NCBI RefSeq assembly: GCF_036588685.1
Contig: NC_086386.1
Coordinates: 71,298,682-71,362,681 of the forward strand
Length of the DNA stretch: 64,000 nucleotides
From: Mytilus trossulus
Lineage: Eukaryota; Mollusca; Bivalvia; Mytilida; Mytilidae
Direction: 5' to 3'
The position numbers and the translations under genes are program-made. The notes beneath the pieces were generated by a model. That model saw only the letters and a list, made by a program, of their open reading frames with translations, had not been told where the DNA came from and made no database searches. Within the stretch, counting starts at the first letter, position 1, and each line of letters starts with the position of its first letter. Shown piece after piece: positions 45,559 through 56,852 of the stretch.

Positions 45559-45800
45559 TTACTGTTCTTCTGACCAAATGATCCAAATGGGACACTGGTA
45601 GTTATTCAGTGCGTAGAACCATACTTTTTCAACTTGGTGAAGAGGTATTAAAGGAAGTGCTGATGCTTGTCCTATCTGCTGATGAAGTAATGAATCGTTC
45701 TTATATTCTTCGGTCAAACCAAGAGTCTGTACCTTTTTCCAGATGCGCTGGCAGAAAGTGGAGTAAACAGCCGTTGGATGCGTATGGATTGGTTGTTTAG
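45559..45800 (-). pseudogene. MULE-type transposase C-terminal remnant
   Basis: The minus strand is open for about 75-80 codons and ends at a TAA at 45561-45559, without a start codon. The peptide has the arrangement FCQRIWKKVQTLGL, EEYKNDSLLHQQIG, ALPLIPLHQVEKVWFYALN. This is the pattern after the catalytic core in Mutator-like (MULE) transposases: cq..w..vq.lGL..-Y.-D....-..-aLpfiP...v...f. The DDE core is absent and the fragment abuts a copy of the common repeat at 45780. It is a dead fragment; the family assignment is by eye. Confidence 0.55.
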
Positions 45801-46162
45801 TCTTAGATACATGATTTTTTCATTAGTTGTTTGTGGCTTTGAACTAACTACTCTTAGATTTGTTCCTAGTGTCTTTTTGTTGCGGGATGTACAAGTACCC
45901 GGCCATGTCTAGCTGTATTTTTGTCGTTCTGATGAGTTAAGCTTTTTCAACTGATTTTTATTGTTCGTTCTGATGTTGTTCTGTAATACCACTGTCCCAG
46001 GTTAGGGGAGGGTTTGGATCCCGCTAACATGTTTAACCCCGCCACATTATTTATGTATGTGCCTGTCCCAAGTCAGGAGCCTGCAATTCAGTGGTTTTCA
46101 TTTGTTTATGTGTTACATATTTGTTTTTTGTTCATTTTTTTCATAAAAATGAGGCCGGTTTT

Positions 46163-46450
46163 TTTTATACCTCCGCCTTAAAAAAGGGGGGGATAAACTG
46201 TTTTACCTCTGTCTGTCCTTCCGTCAGTCAGTCCGTCCGTCCCATGAATATTTTTCGTCGCATTTTTCTCAAGAACTACAATACAAGGATTTCTGAAATT
46301 TGGTTTCAGGATTTATATAAGTCAGCTATACCGTGTGATGCGTTTTCAGATTCATCACTCAACAACTTCCTGTTTACCGAACACTTGCATATTTTTACAC
46401 TATTAATATTATCCACTTGCGGCGGGGGTATCATCAGTGAGCAGTAGCTT
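46163..46450 (+). repeat. Inserted ATACCTCCGCC repeat
   Basis: It starts ATACCTCCGCCTTAAAAAAG and has CTGTCCTTCCGTCAGTCAGT, CCGTCCGTCCCATGAATA and CTCAAGAACTACAATACAAG, ending at GCGGGGGTATCATCAGTGAG. It is a repeat of the type common in mollusc introns, inserted in the host repeat after GAGGCCGG. The 118-codon frame across it is not considered genuine. Confidence 0.6.
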
Positions 46451-46478
46451 GCAGTTTCACTTGTTGTTTATCATTGAC

Positions 46479-46549
46479 CACATAGTCAGCTATAATATGC
46501 CCCGATATGACAAATTGTCATATCGGGGCATATTATAGCTGACTATGTG
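46479..46549. repeat. 71-bp perfect palindrome (35-bp arms, 1-bp centre)
   Basis: The left arm 46479-46513 begins CACATAGTCAGCTATAATAT, continues GCCCCGATATGACAA and meets its exact reverse complement at 46515-46549 around a single A at 46514. The sequence comes from the common repeat (its CAGCTATAAAAGGCCCCGAAATGACAA segment), here present in both orientations head to head. Confidence 0.92.
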
Positions 46550-46699
46550 ATATGAGCTGTGCTCATTGTTGAAGGCCGTACGGTGACCTATAGTTGCTAA
46601 TGTCTGTGTCATTTTGGTCTCTTGTTGAAAGTTGTCTCATTGGCAATCATACCACATCTTCTTTTTTTATATTTGATAGTGACAGTAGGAAAGACTGTC

Positions 46700-47555
46700 T
46701 CTGCTGCATTACGTGCTGCTGATTAAAAGTTCATGAAGATTCTGTTTATCTATTTATTAAAATAGGGGGGAGCTAAAAAACAAAACATCAAACGAATGGA
46801 AAGCAACTGTTTGGTCAAATTTACTTTCATAAAATGTTAATATAAAAATAGTACTGATTTGTAGTTTTTTCTGTATAAATGATGAAACATTTATTTATTA
46901 TTTAAAATATTCAAAATTTTATTTAAAAATAAATTGTAACAAGTTTACTATCGCCTATTTTATATATATTTTGAATAATATGAAAACATACAGGAACAAA
47001 TTTACTGTCGAATTTTAGAAAGACACCTTATTATTACTAAACAAACAACCCAATAATTAACAAAAATAAAAGTTGGCTAAATGAGAATACCTTATTTTCA
47101 AAAGTTGGATAAATGAGAAGACACCAAATATTACTTGAAATTGTTTATAACTTAAAGGCTTGATTAAAGAAAGCTCATGGAATTTTAATCATGGAAAAGA
47201 TATATTACTTGGCAACATAAACTGAGCCGTTTAAATCACAAGTCACTTAGACATTTTGTTTTAATTTTAATTATTATAGATAAAAATTGGATATATTTTA
47301 ATAACAAAGTTGCTTTCCTTATAAGAGTTCAAGAAAAACACAAACAAAATATCTTTAAAATTAGTTTATTCTTGTTCAAAGAAATATATTCTCAAAACTA
47401 AATTGTCACTTTTTTTCCTAGCTGTGACTTTTTGTCTTTGACTTTTTACTTAACCTTTTTTTCCCTGTGACGTGACCTTCTATCCTACCTTGAAACAGAA
47501 CATGTGAAGCTAATTATATTATGCTGTTCAAATCCTTTATTTAGATATAAGAAAT
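46700..47555. other. Intergenic AT-rich DNA
   Basis: No gene and no recognisable repeat, apart from two related phrases with AAAGTTGGAT/AAAGTTGGCTAAATGAGAA at about 47070-47120. Confidence 0.45.
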
Positions 47556-47559
47556 TTTG

Positions 47560-48180
47560 ATATGAGGGTCAATGGAATCTCCATCAAAGTCACAATTTGT
47601 AAAAGAAAAACCATTTTAGATCAAAGTACGGTCTTTAACACGTACGGAGCCTTGGCTCAAGTCTTATCTGCATGCTTTCTGTTTTTTTTTGCTTTTTGTT
47701 ACTTGCATTACGTGAAAAGCTCCGAGGATCTTATGTTTATGTTGTTAAGATGAAAATAATATTTATAGTCATCGAAACAAATTTAAAATGTTCGCACATA
47801 CACATACACATACATATACATGTACATATCAATGCAAAACAAATTGAAAATGAATCATTTTGCATTCAGGAAATATATTCAAACATTTTGTAAAATGTTT
47901 TTTGTGTTGTATTTAGACCCCTCCACAACGAAACTTGTCTTACATGCACACGATTCAATCTCCAGTTATTATTTATATGACACCCCAAGAGGAAAATGTT
48001 CCTCGTTGTTTAGAACATGGAATAGTTTACAAATATAAAACTAGAATATTTGGTATGAATACCAATGAGACAACTCTCAAGAACAGACCCAACGACACAG
48101 AAACTAACAACTATAGGTTACCGTACGGCCTTCAACAAGAGCAAAGCCTAAACCGCATAATCAGCTATAAAGTCTAAAGT
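47560..48180 (+). repeat. Fragments of two common repeat families
   Basis: 47560-47655 is a GGTATGAGTGCC-family fragment (CACAATTTGTAAAAG, TCAAAGTACGGTC). 48045-48175 is a TGGTATGATTGCC fragment (GGTATGAATACCAATGAGAC, CTATAGGTTACCGTACGGCC). A CACATACACATACACATACA microsatellite lies at about 47797-47822. Confidence 0.65.
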
Positions 48181-49400
48181 CTATCTCTTCCGGATGGATT
48201 TAAAATACCTACCCTTTTCAAGATTATGGCCAAGGAGTGGGCGAGAGTCACATTCCGGCATTTATCGAGGTAATATCTCCTTTGCTCGGAGTTTAGATCT
48301 GAAGCATAGATTCTTTATTATGTAATGTTCACTTTGGTGAGACTTTCAGCTAGGAATAAATAACAATGCTTCACATATAACAAGTACTAGTAATGGGAAC
48401 GTTATTGATCTTATATATTTTTGATATTTTTGATAATAGCATAAATCATTTGACTTTTATTACTTTTCTTTATAAATTAAGCTATTTCTTCATTTCAGTT
48501 AACATGTTTAATCCCTGACGTTTTTTTATAGTGATTATACATAATCCCTGACAATTTCAGGGATTCACTGTAACTTATATATTAATTCGGGACTTATAAA
48601 CGAAATATTTCAGTGTATTGGTACAAATGTACGACTATAAAATGTATCAATGTGTATAGTCTTCCCTAAATTTGTCCCACATCTTTACAATAACCAAAAC
48701 ATTTTGATATAAATATTAAAAAGAAAATGTGGTATGTAGGCAATGAGAAAACTCCCCACACGACACCAAAATGCTATAAAGGCCCCGAAATGACAAATGT
48801 GAAACAATGCAAAAATATAGAATAACAAAACTTCTATGCTCCAATCTGTTATTTCTCTACTGCGTTCGTCCATCCATCCCGTGTCAGGTATAAGTTTTTG
48901 TTCAAGGTAGTGTAATATGAGGGATGCGGTATGGACTTTGCTCACTGAAATCATACCACATTTTCCTTTTTATATATGTATATATGTGTAAGAAAAATAT
49001 AAGAAATAATTCAATTCGTCTGTAAAGCGTAATCTTCCTTGGGAATACTGCCTTGTGAACTACTAGGTTAAAAATTCGGCTCTGTGCGTCGGTCTAGTCA
49101 AATCAGGGTTTATATTTACCTCACTCGAAGATTGTTTCGTTCTGATATGAATGTAATATTTTTCACTGGACGTTAAACATCAATCCATCCATATATCTCA
49201 TTAGTTCTACGGTCCATTTAACAACAGCCATTCCCGACAGTACATAAGTAAGACAAGGCATGATACTATTTCACTTAATAAATTTGTGTCTATGGATTAC
49301 AAAACAGACCATTGTACGCATCCGTAGAAACTGTGGTTCCTTGAGAACGCCAAAAGTTACGCTACACAACATCGAGTTTGAACTATGTCATGTGATAATA
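48181..49400. other. Intergenic, small repeat fragments
   Basis: A partial TGGTATG-family fragment lies at about 48715-48965. A degenerate ACGTTAAACATCAATCCATC segment occurs at 49170. No gene is visible. Confidence 0.45.
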
Positions 49401-49860
49401 AGCATTGCGTATCAATATCATAAAATTAAGTTAAGACAAAGTATTAAACGTAAGAGTAAGGAAATGGCAAATCCAGCCTTTTTTTTACCATTTATACAGG
49501 AACACAACTTGAAAACAGTGAAAGTGATGCCACTCAAATTCGAGCTCGGTCTGTGCAGAATTTAGTGATGATACTTACTATGTGCAAGTTTATTATTATT
49601 GTTTGAGGCAGAGTAAAAAAAGGGTGCAAAAATGGCAAGTTTAACAATTTTCCCTTTAAAAAGGGAACAAGTCGAAACGGTGAAAGTGATGCCACCAAAA
49701 TTTTATCTATCTGTGGCTGGTAGTAATATGCATTGTGTTTTATAAAATTTGGTTTAGGCAAACTAATTTAAAGTTAGAGAACGGAAACCAATTTGGGGAC
49801 GTACATGTACGGACGGATAAGGGCAAAACTTAGTGGCCCCAACGATAGACTTGATAAAAC
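49400..49860 (+). repeat. Diverged tandem repeat with GTGAAAGTGATGCCA
   Basis: Two blocks, about 155 bp apart, share AATGGCAA, a T-rich stretch, GGAACA and GAAA(C/A)(G/A)GTGAAAGTGATGCCA (at 49460-49535 and 49625-49695). The second continues to ATTTGGGGACGTACATGTAC. This is a common mollusc repeat type. The 101-codon frame from 49260 runs into it and is not supported as a gene. Confidence 0.55.
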
Positions 49861-49980
49861 ATAAGGAACCCTCCTTTTCAAACCCTCATAACATGTACTA
49901 TTGAATAATAAAAAAAAAAAATCAATTAAAGGGCCATATCAAAATCAGCTTGATCACATTAGATACACATGCATACGTTA

Positions 49981-50768
49981 AAGCCTCGGTCACACCTTAC
50001 CGGATAGCTTGAACGGACGCCTAACGGATAACTTTTTTTCAATCCGTTCATGTCCGTTAGACGTCCATTCTTATCCGTTAGACGTCCGTCCATATCCGTC
50101 GCCTGTCCGTTAAGCGGACAAGTACCGTTCAAAACGGACGCCTAACGGACATTTTATCCGTTGGACGTCCGTTCAAAGTTTTGAATATTTTCCACTGGAC
50201 AGAGCGGACGTCGACGGATAAAACGTACGCTTAATGGACATGCAACGGATATGGACAGACCTATAACGGATAAGAACGGATGTCTGACGGACATGAACGG
50301 ATTGAAAAAAAGTTATCCGTTAGGCGTCCGTTCAAGCTATCCAATAAGGTGTCACCAACGGAATTCTACTGGACATTTCTCGTACGTTGCACATCCGGCA
50401 CATGTGTCCGTTATGCATCCGTTACACGTCTGTTTTATTCGGTCAATACAACAACGGACTCCCAACGGATAATAATTTTGTCAACGGACAACTTTTATTG
50501 TCATCCATTAGGCAATTGTTCATGCTACAATATACAATAAGGTGTGACCCAGGCTGGAGATAAATTCACCAACGGACTTCTAAAAACCGGACGTTTTTCG
50601 TACGTTGCACATCCGGTACATGTGACCGTTATGCATCCGTTACACGTCCGTTTATTCGGTCAATACATCAACGGACTCCCAACGGATAACAATTTTGTCA
50701 ACGGACAACTTTTATTGTCATCCGTTAGTCATCCGTTCTTGCTATCCGGTAAGGTATGACCGAGGCTT
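49981..50768. mobile_element. 788-bp TIR element dense in CCGTT/AACGG words
   Basis: The ends AAGCCTCGGTCACACCTTAC (49981) and GTAAGGTATGACCGAGGCTT (to 50768) are inverted repeats; pairing continues through CGGATAGC/GCTATCCG. TA flanks both ends, as expected of a TA-targeting element (Tc1/mariner-like) if real. The interior is packed with CCGTT(A/C), ACGTCCGTT and their complements (ACGGA, AACGG), giving local GC well above its surroundings. An internal direct duplication joins about 50357-50547 and 50569-50762 (shared TCGTACGTTGCACATCCGG and GTCAATACA.CAACGGACTC). No transposase frame is seen. Confidence 0.85.
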
Positions 50769-50847
50769 TAGACATGAATTAAAAGAAACAACACAGTTTT
50801 AGAATAACTGTTATATCAGATCAGGACACAACTAGTTATACCATCTG

Positions 50848-51000
50848 AGAGGCGGATTTAGTGGGGCAGGGGGCCCGGGCCCCCCTTTTTGGGTAAAAAT
50901 GGTTTGCTTATATAGGGAATCGCTGAAGCGTGACTGGAGCGGGCCCCTCTAATGTCAGTCAGTGGGCCCCCACTTATGAAAATTTTTGGATCCGCCACTG
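50848..51000 (-). mobile_element. CAGTGGCGGATCC short element, copy 3
   Basis: The minus strand starts CAGTGGCGGATCC (ending at 51000), includes a GGGGGCCCACTG segment, CTTCAGCGATTCCCTATATA and GGGGGGCCCGGGCCCCCTGC, and ends near CCGCCTC at 50848. It has better-preserved termini than copies 1 and 2. Confidence 0.75.
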
Positions 51001-51239
51001 ATGATCTATAAAATAAACCACTAATAATAAGTATACGTGTGGCTAATTTGTATTTATCATCTTTGAACTTCTCCTTATCGCAAGATATTTATATATACAA
51101 TCCAAAACATTTATATACGACTATAGGTATAGAGGAGCGTTGTCATCTCACAAAACATGTTTAATACCACCGCTTGTTTGCGCCTGTTAAAAGTCAGGAA
51201 CCTCTTACGTTTGTAAGTTTACAAGTGCACAATTGCATT

Positions 51240-51360
51240 TAAGGGCCAGCTGAAGACCGCCTCTTGGTGCGGAATTTCAAGTTCTCGCAGTGTTAAAGAC
51301 CCGTTTGAGTTGTTGTCTTTCTGGCACATTCCCCGTTTCAATTCTCAATCTAATCTAGAT
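51240..51360 (-). repeat. GGAAATGGGGAATGTG-family fragment, minus
   Basis: It contains GGGCCAGCTGAAGACCGCCT, GAGTTGTTGTCTTTCTGGCA and CACATTCCCCGTTTCAATTC, the reverse of the 11682 copy. Confidence 0.75.
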
Positions 51361-51888
51361 TTTCTTGTGTAAATGATAACCCCAACAAATTATTGCACGT
51401 TAAAGAAATTTCAATGAAAAAAAATCACTTCTGTTATCAACATAAAGATGGCGTTCAGCCACAATTCTTTTGAACACAAATCAAGCCTAAGGGTTTTAAG
51501 ATTGAATTGTATCCTATTTTGACATCTGGATGCTTTACATATAATTACATTACATGTTCAGTGGTTGTCGTTGGTTGATGTTGTTCTTATGTGTTTATTG
51601 TTTCTCGTTTTTATTATAGATTCTAATATAAAGTGCTCCTTTCGTTTTATGAATAAACCCATGCTTTAAATGCATTATTTGTTTTTACACATGCGTATAT
51701 TGACTACTGCAAAATAATACTTTTTACAAATTGACATGCATTTGATATATTTCATTAACTTAAAACACTTCAAAACTCTCAAACGATGCACATGTTGTTA
51801 CTCATTCATTTATTATGACTGTTATGTGTTACATTTTAGTTTAAACATATTTTATTGTTCAAAATGACAAAAGGACCAGACACAAGTT

Positions 51889-52092
51889 TTACAACTTAGT
51901 AACGTCTTCTCTGTAATGTGTTGCATTCTGAAATTGACATATTTGATCTAGTAAATACGACAATCGTTCATGCTGGCTGTTCAAAAACTCCTCCCTTTGA
52001 AAAATCACAGTGCTAGCTGTTTGCTTTTTTACAAACAAAAAAGGGAGGTTCATGGAAAAGAGCATACACAATCGCTTTACCCTTATACACAT
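51889..52092 (-). other. Possible coding remnant, 67 codons, unassigned
   Basis: A minus-strand frame ends in a charged, protein-like stretch (FLNSQHERLSYLLDQICQFQ, then NATHYREDVTKL). Just beyond its stop, DNA at 51836-51887 is repeated at 368-420. It may be the last exon of an unseen gene or the tail of a mobile element. There is no partner exon that I can identify. Confidence 0.25.
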
Positions 52093-52138
52093 CGGACATA
52101 GAAATTACCTAAATTGTCCTAATCAGAATAGAATTCGA

Positions 52139-52300
52139 AATAATTGATGCAAGTTATACTTTATTGTAATTTTAACATGGGTAGGCAATATATTCGTGTT
52201 ATATTAGCCCTCACTATCGCTCGGGCAAAAATAATCACGAATATAATACCTATACCCGTTTTAAAACTACAATAAAGTATATAGCTTGCATCAATTATTT
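52139..52300. mobile_element. Foldback element with GCCCTCACTATCGCTCGGGC centre
   Basis: The arms AAATAATTGATGCAAGTTATACTTTATTGTA and its inverted counterpart (TACAATAAAGTATATAGCTTG, GCATCAATTATTT) extend about 65 bp each with few mismatches. The spacer is a short GC-rich palindromic segment. It has the same architecture as 28603-28769 but different sequence. Confidence 0.8.
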
Positions 52301-53446
52301 TTTAATTAGAACATTGGTTTTTCATGTTTGAATTGTTTTACACTACTAACGAGGCTGAACATTCATCCCCAATATATACCAAATACGAACGAGAAAAGCA
52401 GGGGGAATTACAGATTGATTCCCCTGGGCAAGGTCGGGTGCTGCTGATGAAAAAAACCCAGAGACGATGCTCTGTTATTATTGCCGTTATCTGCACAAGC
52501 ACGCCAATAAAAAGCCTGCTTTGTATGTGGGAACAACTTAGTTAGGTTGAGCACCAACAGAATAACTAGCAGATCAACAAAGAATATTGAATACAGTGTA
52601 TAATATTGCCTTCAAAACAGGGACACCCACTTTGTTGTATTATGAAGCAAAATCTAATTTTTAAGGCATACTCGGACTAGCCGGTCAGTTTTGATGGACA
52701 AGCAGTTCTTCCAACAGGATTAGTAAAATACTGCTGCCTATAAGTCATGGGCTAGTTAGCTGTAACAAGAAAATTTAACCCCTGTTGATACTTTGCATAT
52801 TGACATCACCAGGTATTCGTCTGTTAATTTTGAAAACCTTTATCTCTGAAATTAAAAGGCAATTTTGAAGGGTCACAACATTGGATATATGAACAGCACG
52901 CTCATGTTAGAACTTCACCGTTTCATTGTTCCAATTAGGTGTTAAATTTTCTTATCCAAATAAATCGAGAATAAGTCTATCCTTCCTAGCCCAAGCAGTA
53001 TTGTAGTCTGTGATTGGAATGGACAGTCGATTGAGATATGTCTAAGTGCCAACTACGAGGAAGGTTGGCATGCATAATCGTTACGATGGTCTTTAATAGT
53101 TTATGGAATGGAGGTTCTGTTTATCACATTTTTGCTTGCAAGTCAGAAATCGTTTGTTTTTTGAATAACTTGCAAGAGCCAGTAAAACACGAGTCTGGTT
53201 AAAATGAAAAATCAGATCTCTCTCCAGCAAGTGTTTGAGACCAAACAAATCGTGTAAATGTGGACAGGTACTGATCCTGGATAGTTTAGGATTTTGTTTG
53301 ATTTGTCTTCAGTTTTCAAAGAGAAGAAGTCATGACTTATCAAGTCATCATCATTGAGACTCTTTTGTTGACCTTTTTGTCTTTGTATTTTTACGCGTTC
53401 ATCTCGACTGATTTTGTTCGCACGAGAGTTACCTTTAACACTGAGA
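52301..53446. other. Intergenic, less AT-rich, no gene assigned
   Basis: The composition is closer to coding DNA than its surroundings, and several 60-75 codon frames exist. No frame continues across the region on either strand, and I recognise no protein motif. It may be an old decayed element. Confidence 0.35.
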
Positions 53447-53710
53447 ACGGAAATGGGGAATAATCAAAAGAGACAACAACCCGACCAAATAACAAATTAC
53501 ACTGGCCGATGGCTATCAATGTCTCTTCAAAGCATCGTTAAAATCCAGCATCCGTAGCTTTATCTGGCCTCTAAACAAAAAAGTGTACCTGTTCATTGAT
53601 AATGAACGTAATACTTAATTCCGTAATATACAAATGAACTTAAATCAATAACCATTGCTTGGAGACAAACAAAGGATAGAGGCTCTTGAATTGGGTTAGG
53701 CGTCCTAAGA
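53447..53710 (+). repeat. GGAAATGGGGAATGTG-family repeat
   Basis: It begins GAACGGAAATGGGGAATAAT and continues GACAACAACCCGACC, CAATGTCTCTTCAAAGCATC and TGGCCTCTAAAC, ending at GGCTCTTGAATTGGGTTAGG. It is a partial, diverged copy. Confidence 0.7.
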
Positions 53711-54685
53711 GAATGTCTTTTTTTCTGATTTCTTGTAGGCGCCTTTTTATAGTGTCATTTGTGGTGCAAATCCGTTTTATTTATTATATTTATTTTACAT
53801 TGCAAGTGTAGTCTGATAGATACATGTAAAATTCCACTGATGCAATCTTAATAAATATATTGACGACGAAGAAAGAAAGATGTTACACGTACAACATCAA
53901 TAAATACATAACTTGCATAATCAATTATATTAACAAAGAAAAACCGTGATGTATGATTAGCCATAAATAACATTAAAATACTTGAATTTTGTTTTATATG
54001 AATATCGCGATGTATATTGTACTAATAAAAAAAATGAAATTCCACAGTTTCTGTAAATAGACTAACTCATTGGCACTCACATCATATCTTTCTAGATCTA
54101 TAAACCGAGAAAACACACCAACTATAATAGAAAAACAAAGGAACAACAGAAAACGAAAGTGGAACAAAAAACAAAACGCCAACATCAACATCGTGTCTTT
54201 AGAAAAATTATTATTATCAAGAAAATAAAAAGGGTTTAATGAAACTAATGTGTTACGTAATGTGTCTAGTTGGTCGTGAAAATACACATATAAGAGCCCA
54301 CTAAAACATACTTTGCAGTATAAGTCCAGTATCCTTCGCCTGTTTTAATGGTCCTGCGGCGAATACAACAGATATATAAATATAAGACATTGACCCAGGA
54401 AAGTTTTCCATGTTATTAATGTAAGATTTTAATCACACTTGTATCGAAAAATAATTCCATATGATTGATTTCAACCAACATGTTTAAAAATAAGCCTGAT
54501 ACTCTTTTGAGAGCTACATTATGGTAGAAACTTCAATCCGATTTTTACCTCATGATAAATATTAAACTTTCTTTGCCAATATAATTAAGATTTCTGATTT
54601 TGTTCAGACATGTGTAAAATTTGTCAGCAAAAGTTTTGTAAAAAGACGGTTGTAGTTGGGAAAACTAGCTTATATAAAATAAAGA

Positions 54686-54945
54686 AGATGTGGTATGATT
54701 GCCAATGAGACAAATCTCAACAAATGACTAAACGACACAGAAATTAGCAACAATAACTTGTTAATTTAGTCTAAGATGCATGATTTGTTTTATTAGTTGT
54801 TAGTGGCTTTCAACCAGCTGTAAGTAACTGCGAGTACTCTAAGATATGTACCTAGTTTTTTTGGTTAATGGTTGGATGTACAAGTACTCGGCTTTGAGAC
54901 TTACAAAGGCTAGAGGCTCCTGAATTGGGATAGACGCAACAAGGG
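54686..54945 (+). repeat. Common repeat fragments
   Basis: 54686-54760 is a TGGTATGATTGCC-family start (GATGTGGTATGATTGCCAAT, AAACGACACAGAAATTAGCA). 54766-54890 matches the outer part of the same family as seen at 45790-45900 (TTAGTCTAAGATGCATGATT, GGATGTACAAGTACTCGG). 54895-54940 is a fragment of the GAGGCTCC-TGA-TTGGGA segment. Confidence 0.65.
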
Positions 54946-56588
54946 AATGATTTTTTTTTCTGAATTTTGAAAGCGCCTTTTTTGTATCATCGTTGGTGGT
55001 GCAAATCCGTTTTATTTAGCATATTAATTTTCCATTGCAAGTGTAGTCCGATAGATACATTTAAAATTCCACTATTATATCATAATAAAATTTATTTACG
55101 ACGAAGAATGAAAGATGTTACACATACAACATCAAGAAATACGTTACTTACATAATCAATTATATTAACAAAGAAAAGGCGTCTTGTATGATAAGCCATA
55201 AATAACATTAAAATACTTTAATTTGGTTTTATATCAATACCGCAATGTGTTATTTTACAAATAAAAAAAATGAAATTCCACAGTTTCTATAAAGCATACT
55301 CTACATATACCTCAAACGAAACATTTTTATATTATGATAAGATATGCAATTATGTGAACGGAATGTCCTTTCAACGCAAGAACACGTTAATGTATTAAAC
55401 AAGAACGGAAGGAACACTACACAAGAGGAATGTGGTATGTACCCTATATCAACTGTGCCTATACCATCTATCATGAATCAGTTTACTTAAACACTTAACT
55501 TCTTTGAAGATCAACATTTATCTATCGTATCTTATACATATACAAAACCCATCACAAGTAATATGTTCACTCACAAACACATTTTTAGTTCAGGATCTCA
55601 ATATTTATGACTTGAATGCAAACATCTTGATTGCATCTATGCTTGTTCCTAATTCAAATTAAAGTCAGCTTGTCATGCTATTAATATTGACCTAAACTTT
55701 GTCAATAAAACGTCTAGGCGAAACGTGTTATTGAAGGCTGAAATCCATCAATTTGAAACACCACAAGTACAAATAGAGTAAGTTGTGGATAATGCCATGC
55801 AATAAGATAAAGGAACAGTAGACGTTGACATTCTGTCAGAAAATTTTAAATCTGAAATGATCTGTGAGGTCGTTGATGTTAATTAGAACTAAATCAATCT
55901 ATGATAAATACACATCCTCGGCGATCTTTAAATTCGTCAAATGTGGCTGCGGTGTCTCCTAGACAAATTAATGACAATACATATACTGCTTGATAACGGA
56001 GTATGGTCTTAACCATTCATATGCATCTCAAGATATACCTACACGACACTTCCTAAGTAGGACATTTTATAAAGACATCATGTGTCTTTTTTGTGTTCCT
56101 TTGGAAGTTCAACCAAGACGTCGAACTATATCTTAAATTGATTCGTTACTAAAGATAATTTTCTTACATAACTGTCAATACAAACAACGTATATTACTTG
56201 GTCTTCCAATTTGCACTTTTTATTTTTCTGATTCTAGTCCCAACCGGCGGGTCGTGTGTAGAGAAAACGCACATCTGGAAACTGTTACCTTGATGATTGC
56301 TAAATAAAGAATACTATTAGATATTCTGAAAATGTGACTTTAAACTTTGAAAATAAGTGCCATATAATTTGAAGATAATTTATTATGCCATATACATGTA
56401 TATCTACGTCTATAAAAAGACATACCAGCAAATAGGAGATGTACCAGATCGTCTAGATTAAAAGAGGGGGAGTTTTATTAATAAGATTTAATCATTAAGC
56501 ATTAAATCAATTTAATAAATTAAGATTATCGTCTGCTAAAACTTGAGTTATCTTTTCTTTAATTTTGAAGGACTTGAGCGTCTTTCAT

Positions 56589-56852
56589 TTACCTACTAAT
56601 TTCATGAGCGGCTTTCCCGCTTTTATTTGGTATAAAATTGCATGCTTTTCGTGAATTGTTCATTGCGTGATTTGAACCAAAGGAACACAAAACCCTCCCT
56701 ATCCCACCCTTGAGAATATTTTCTGCTCTCTGTTGTATATTTTCAGATATTGTTAAAGAACCGTCATGGATTGGACAGAATATGAACTGAATATATTGAT
56801 TTACTGAATGGCTGAATTTATTACTGTTGGCGTCTGGTAGCCCAGTTGCCAT
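56589..56852 (-). other. Unassigned 87-codon frame
   Basis: A minus-strand frame with a start codon and ordinary amino-acid composition sits in a patch slightly richer in GC than its surroundings (56580-56870). I see no domain, no partner exon and no conserved duplicate in the neighbouring copies of the segmental repeat. It is probably fortuitous. Confidence 0.2.

Larger units (their letters stand above)
45780..46680 (-). repeat. Common repeat, TGGTATGATTGCC family, longest copy, interrupted
   Basis: It extends from GGATTGGTTGTTTAGTCTTA through CGGGATGTACAAGTACCCGG, CCACTGTCCCAGGTTAGGGG and CGCTAACATGTTTAACCCCG. After an insertion at about 46163-46450 it continues as GTACGGTGACCTATAGTTGC and ends CAATCATACCACATCTTC. 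The extra left-hand 170 bp are matched at 54766-54890, showing that the family unit is at least ~650 bp long. Confidence 0.8.

Noticed and set aside
46091..46447. 118-codon plus-strand frame
   Set aside because: It spans the inserted ATACCTCCGCC repeat inside the common repeat; the frame arises from repeat sequence.
49260..49565. 101-codon plus-strand frame
   Set aside because: It runs into a known repeat type at 49400 and has no recognisable domain.
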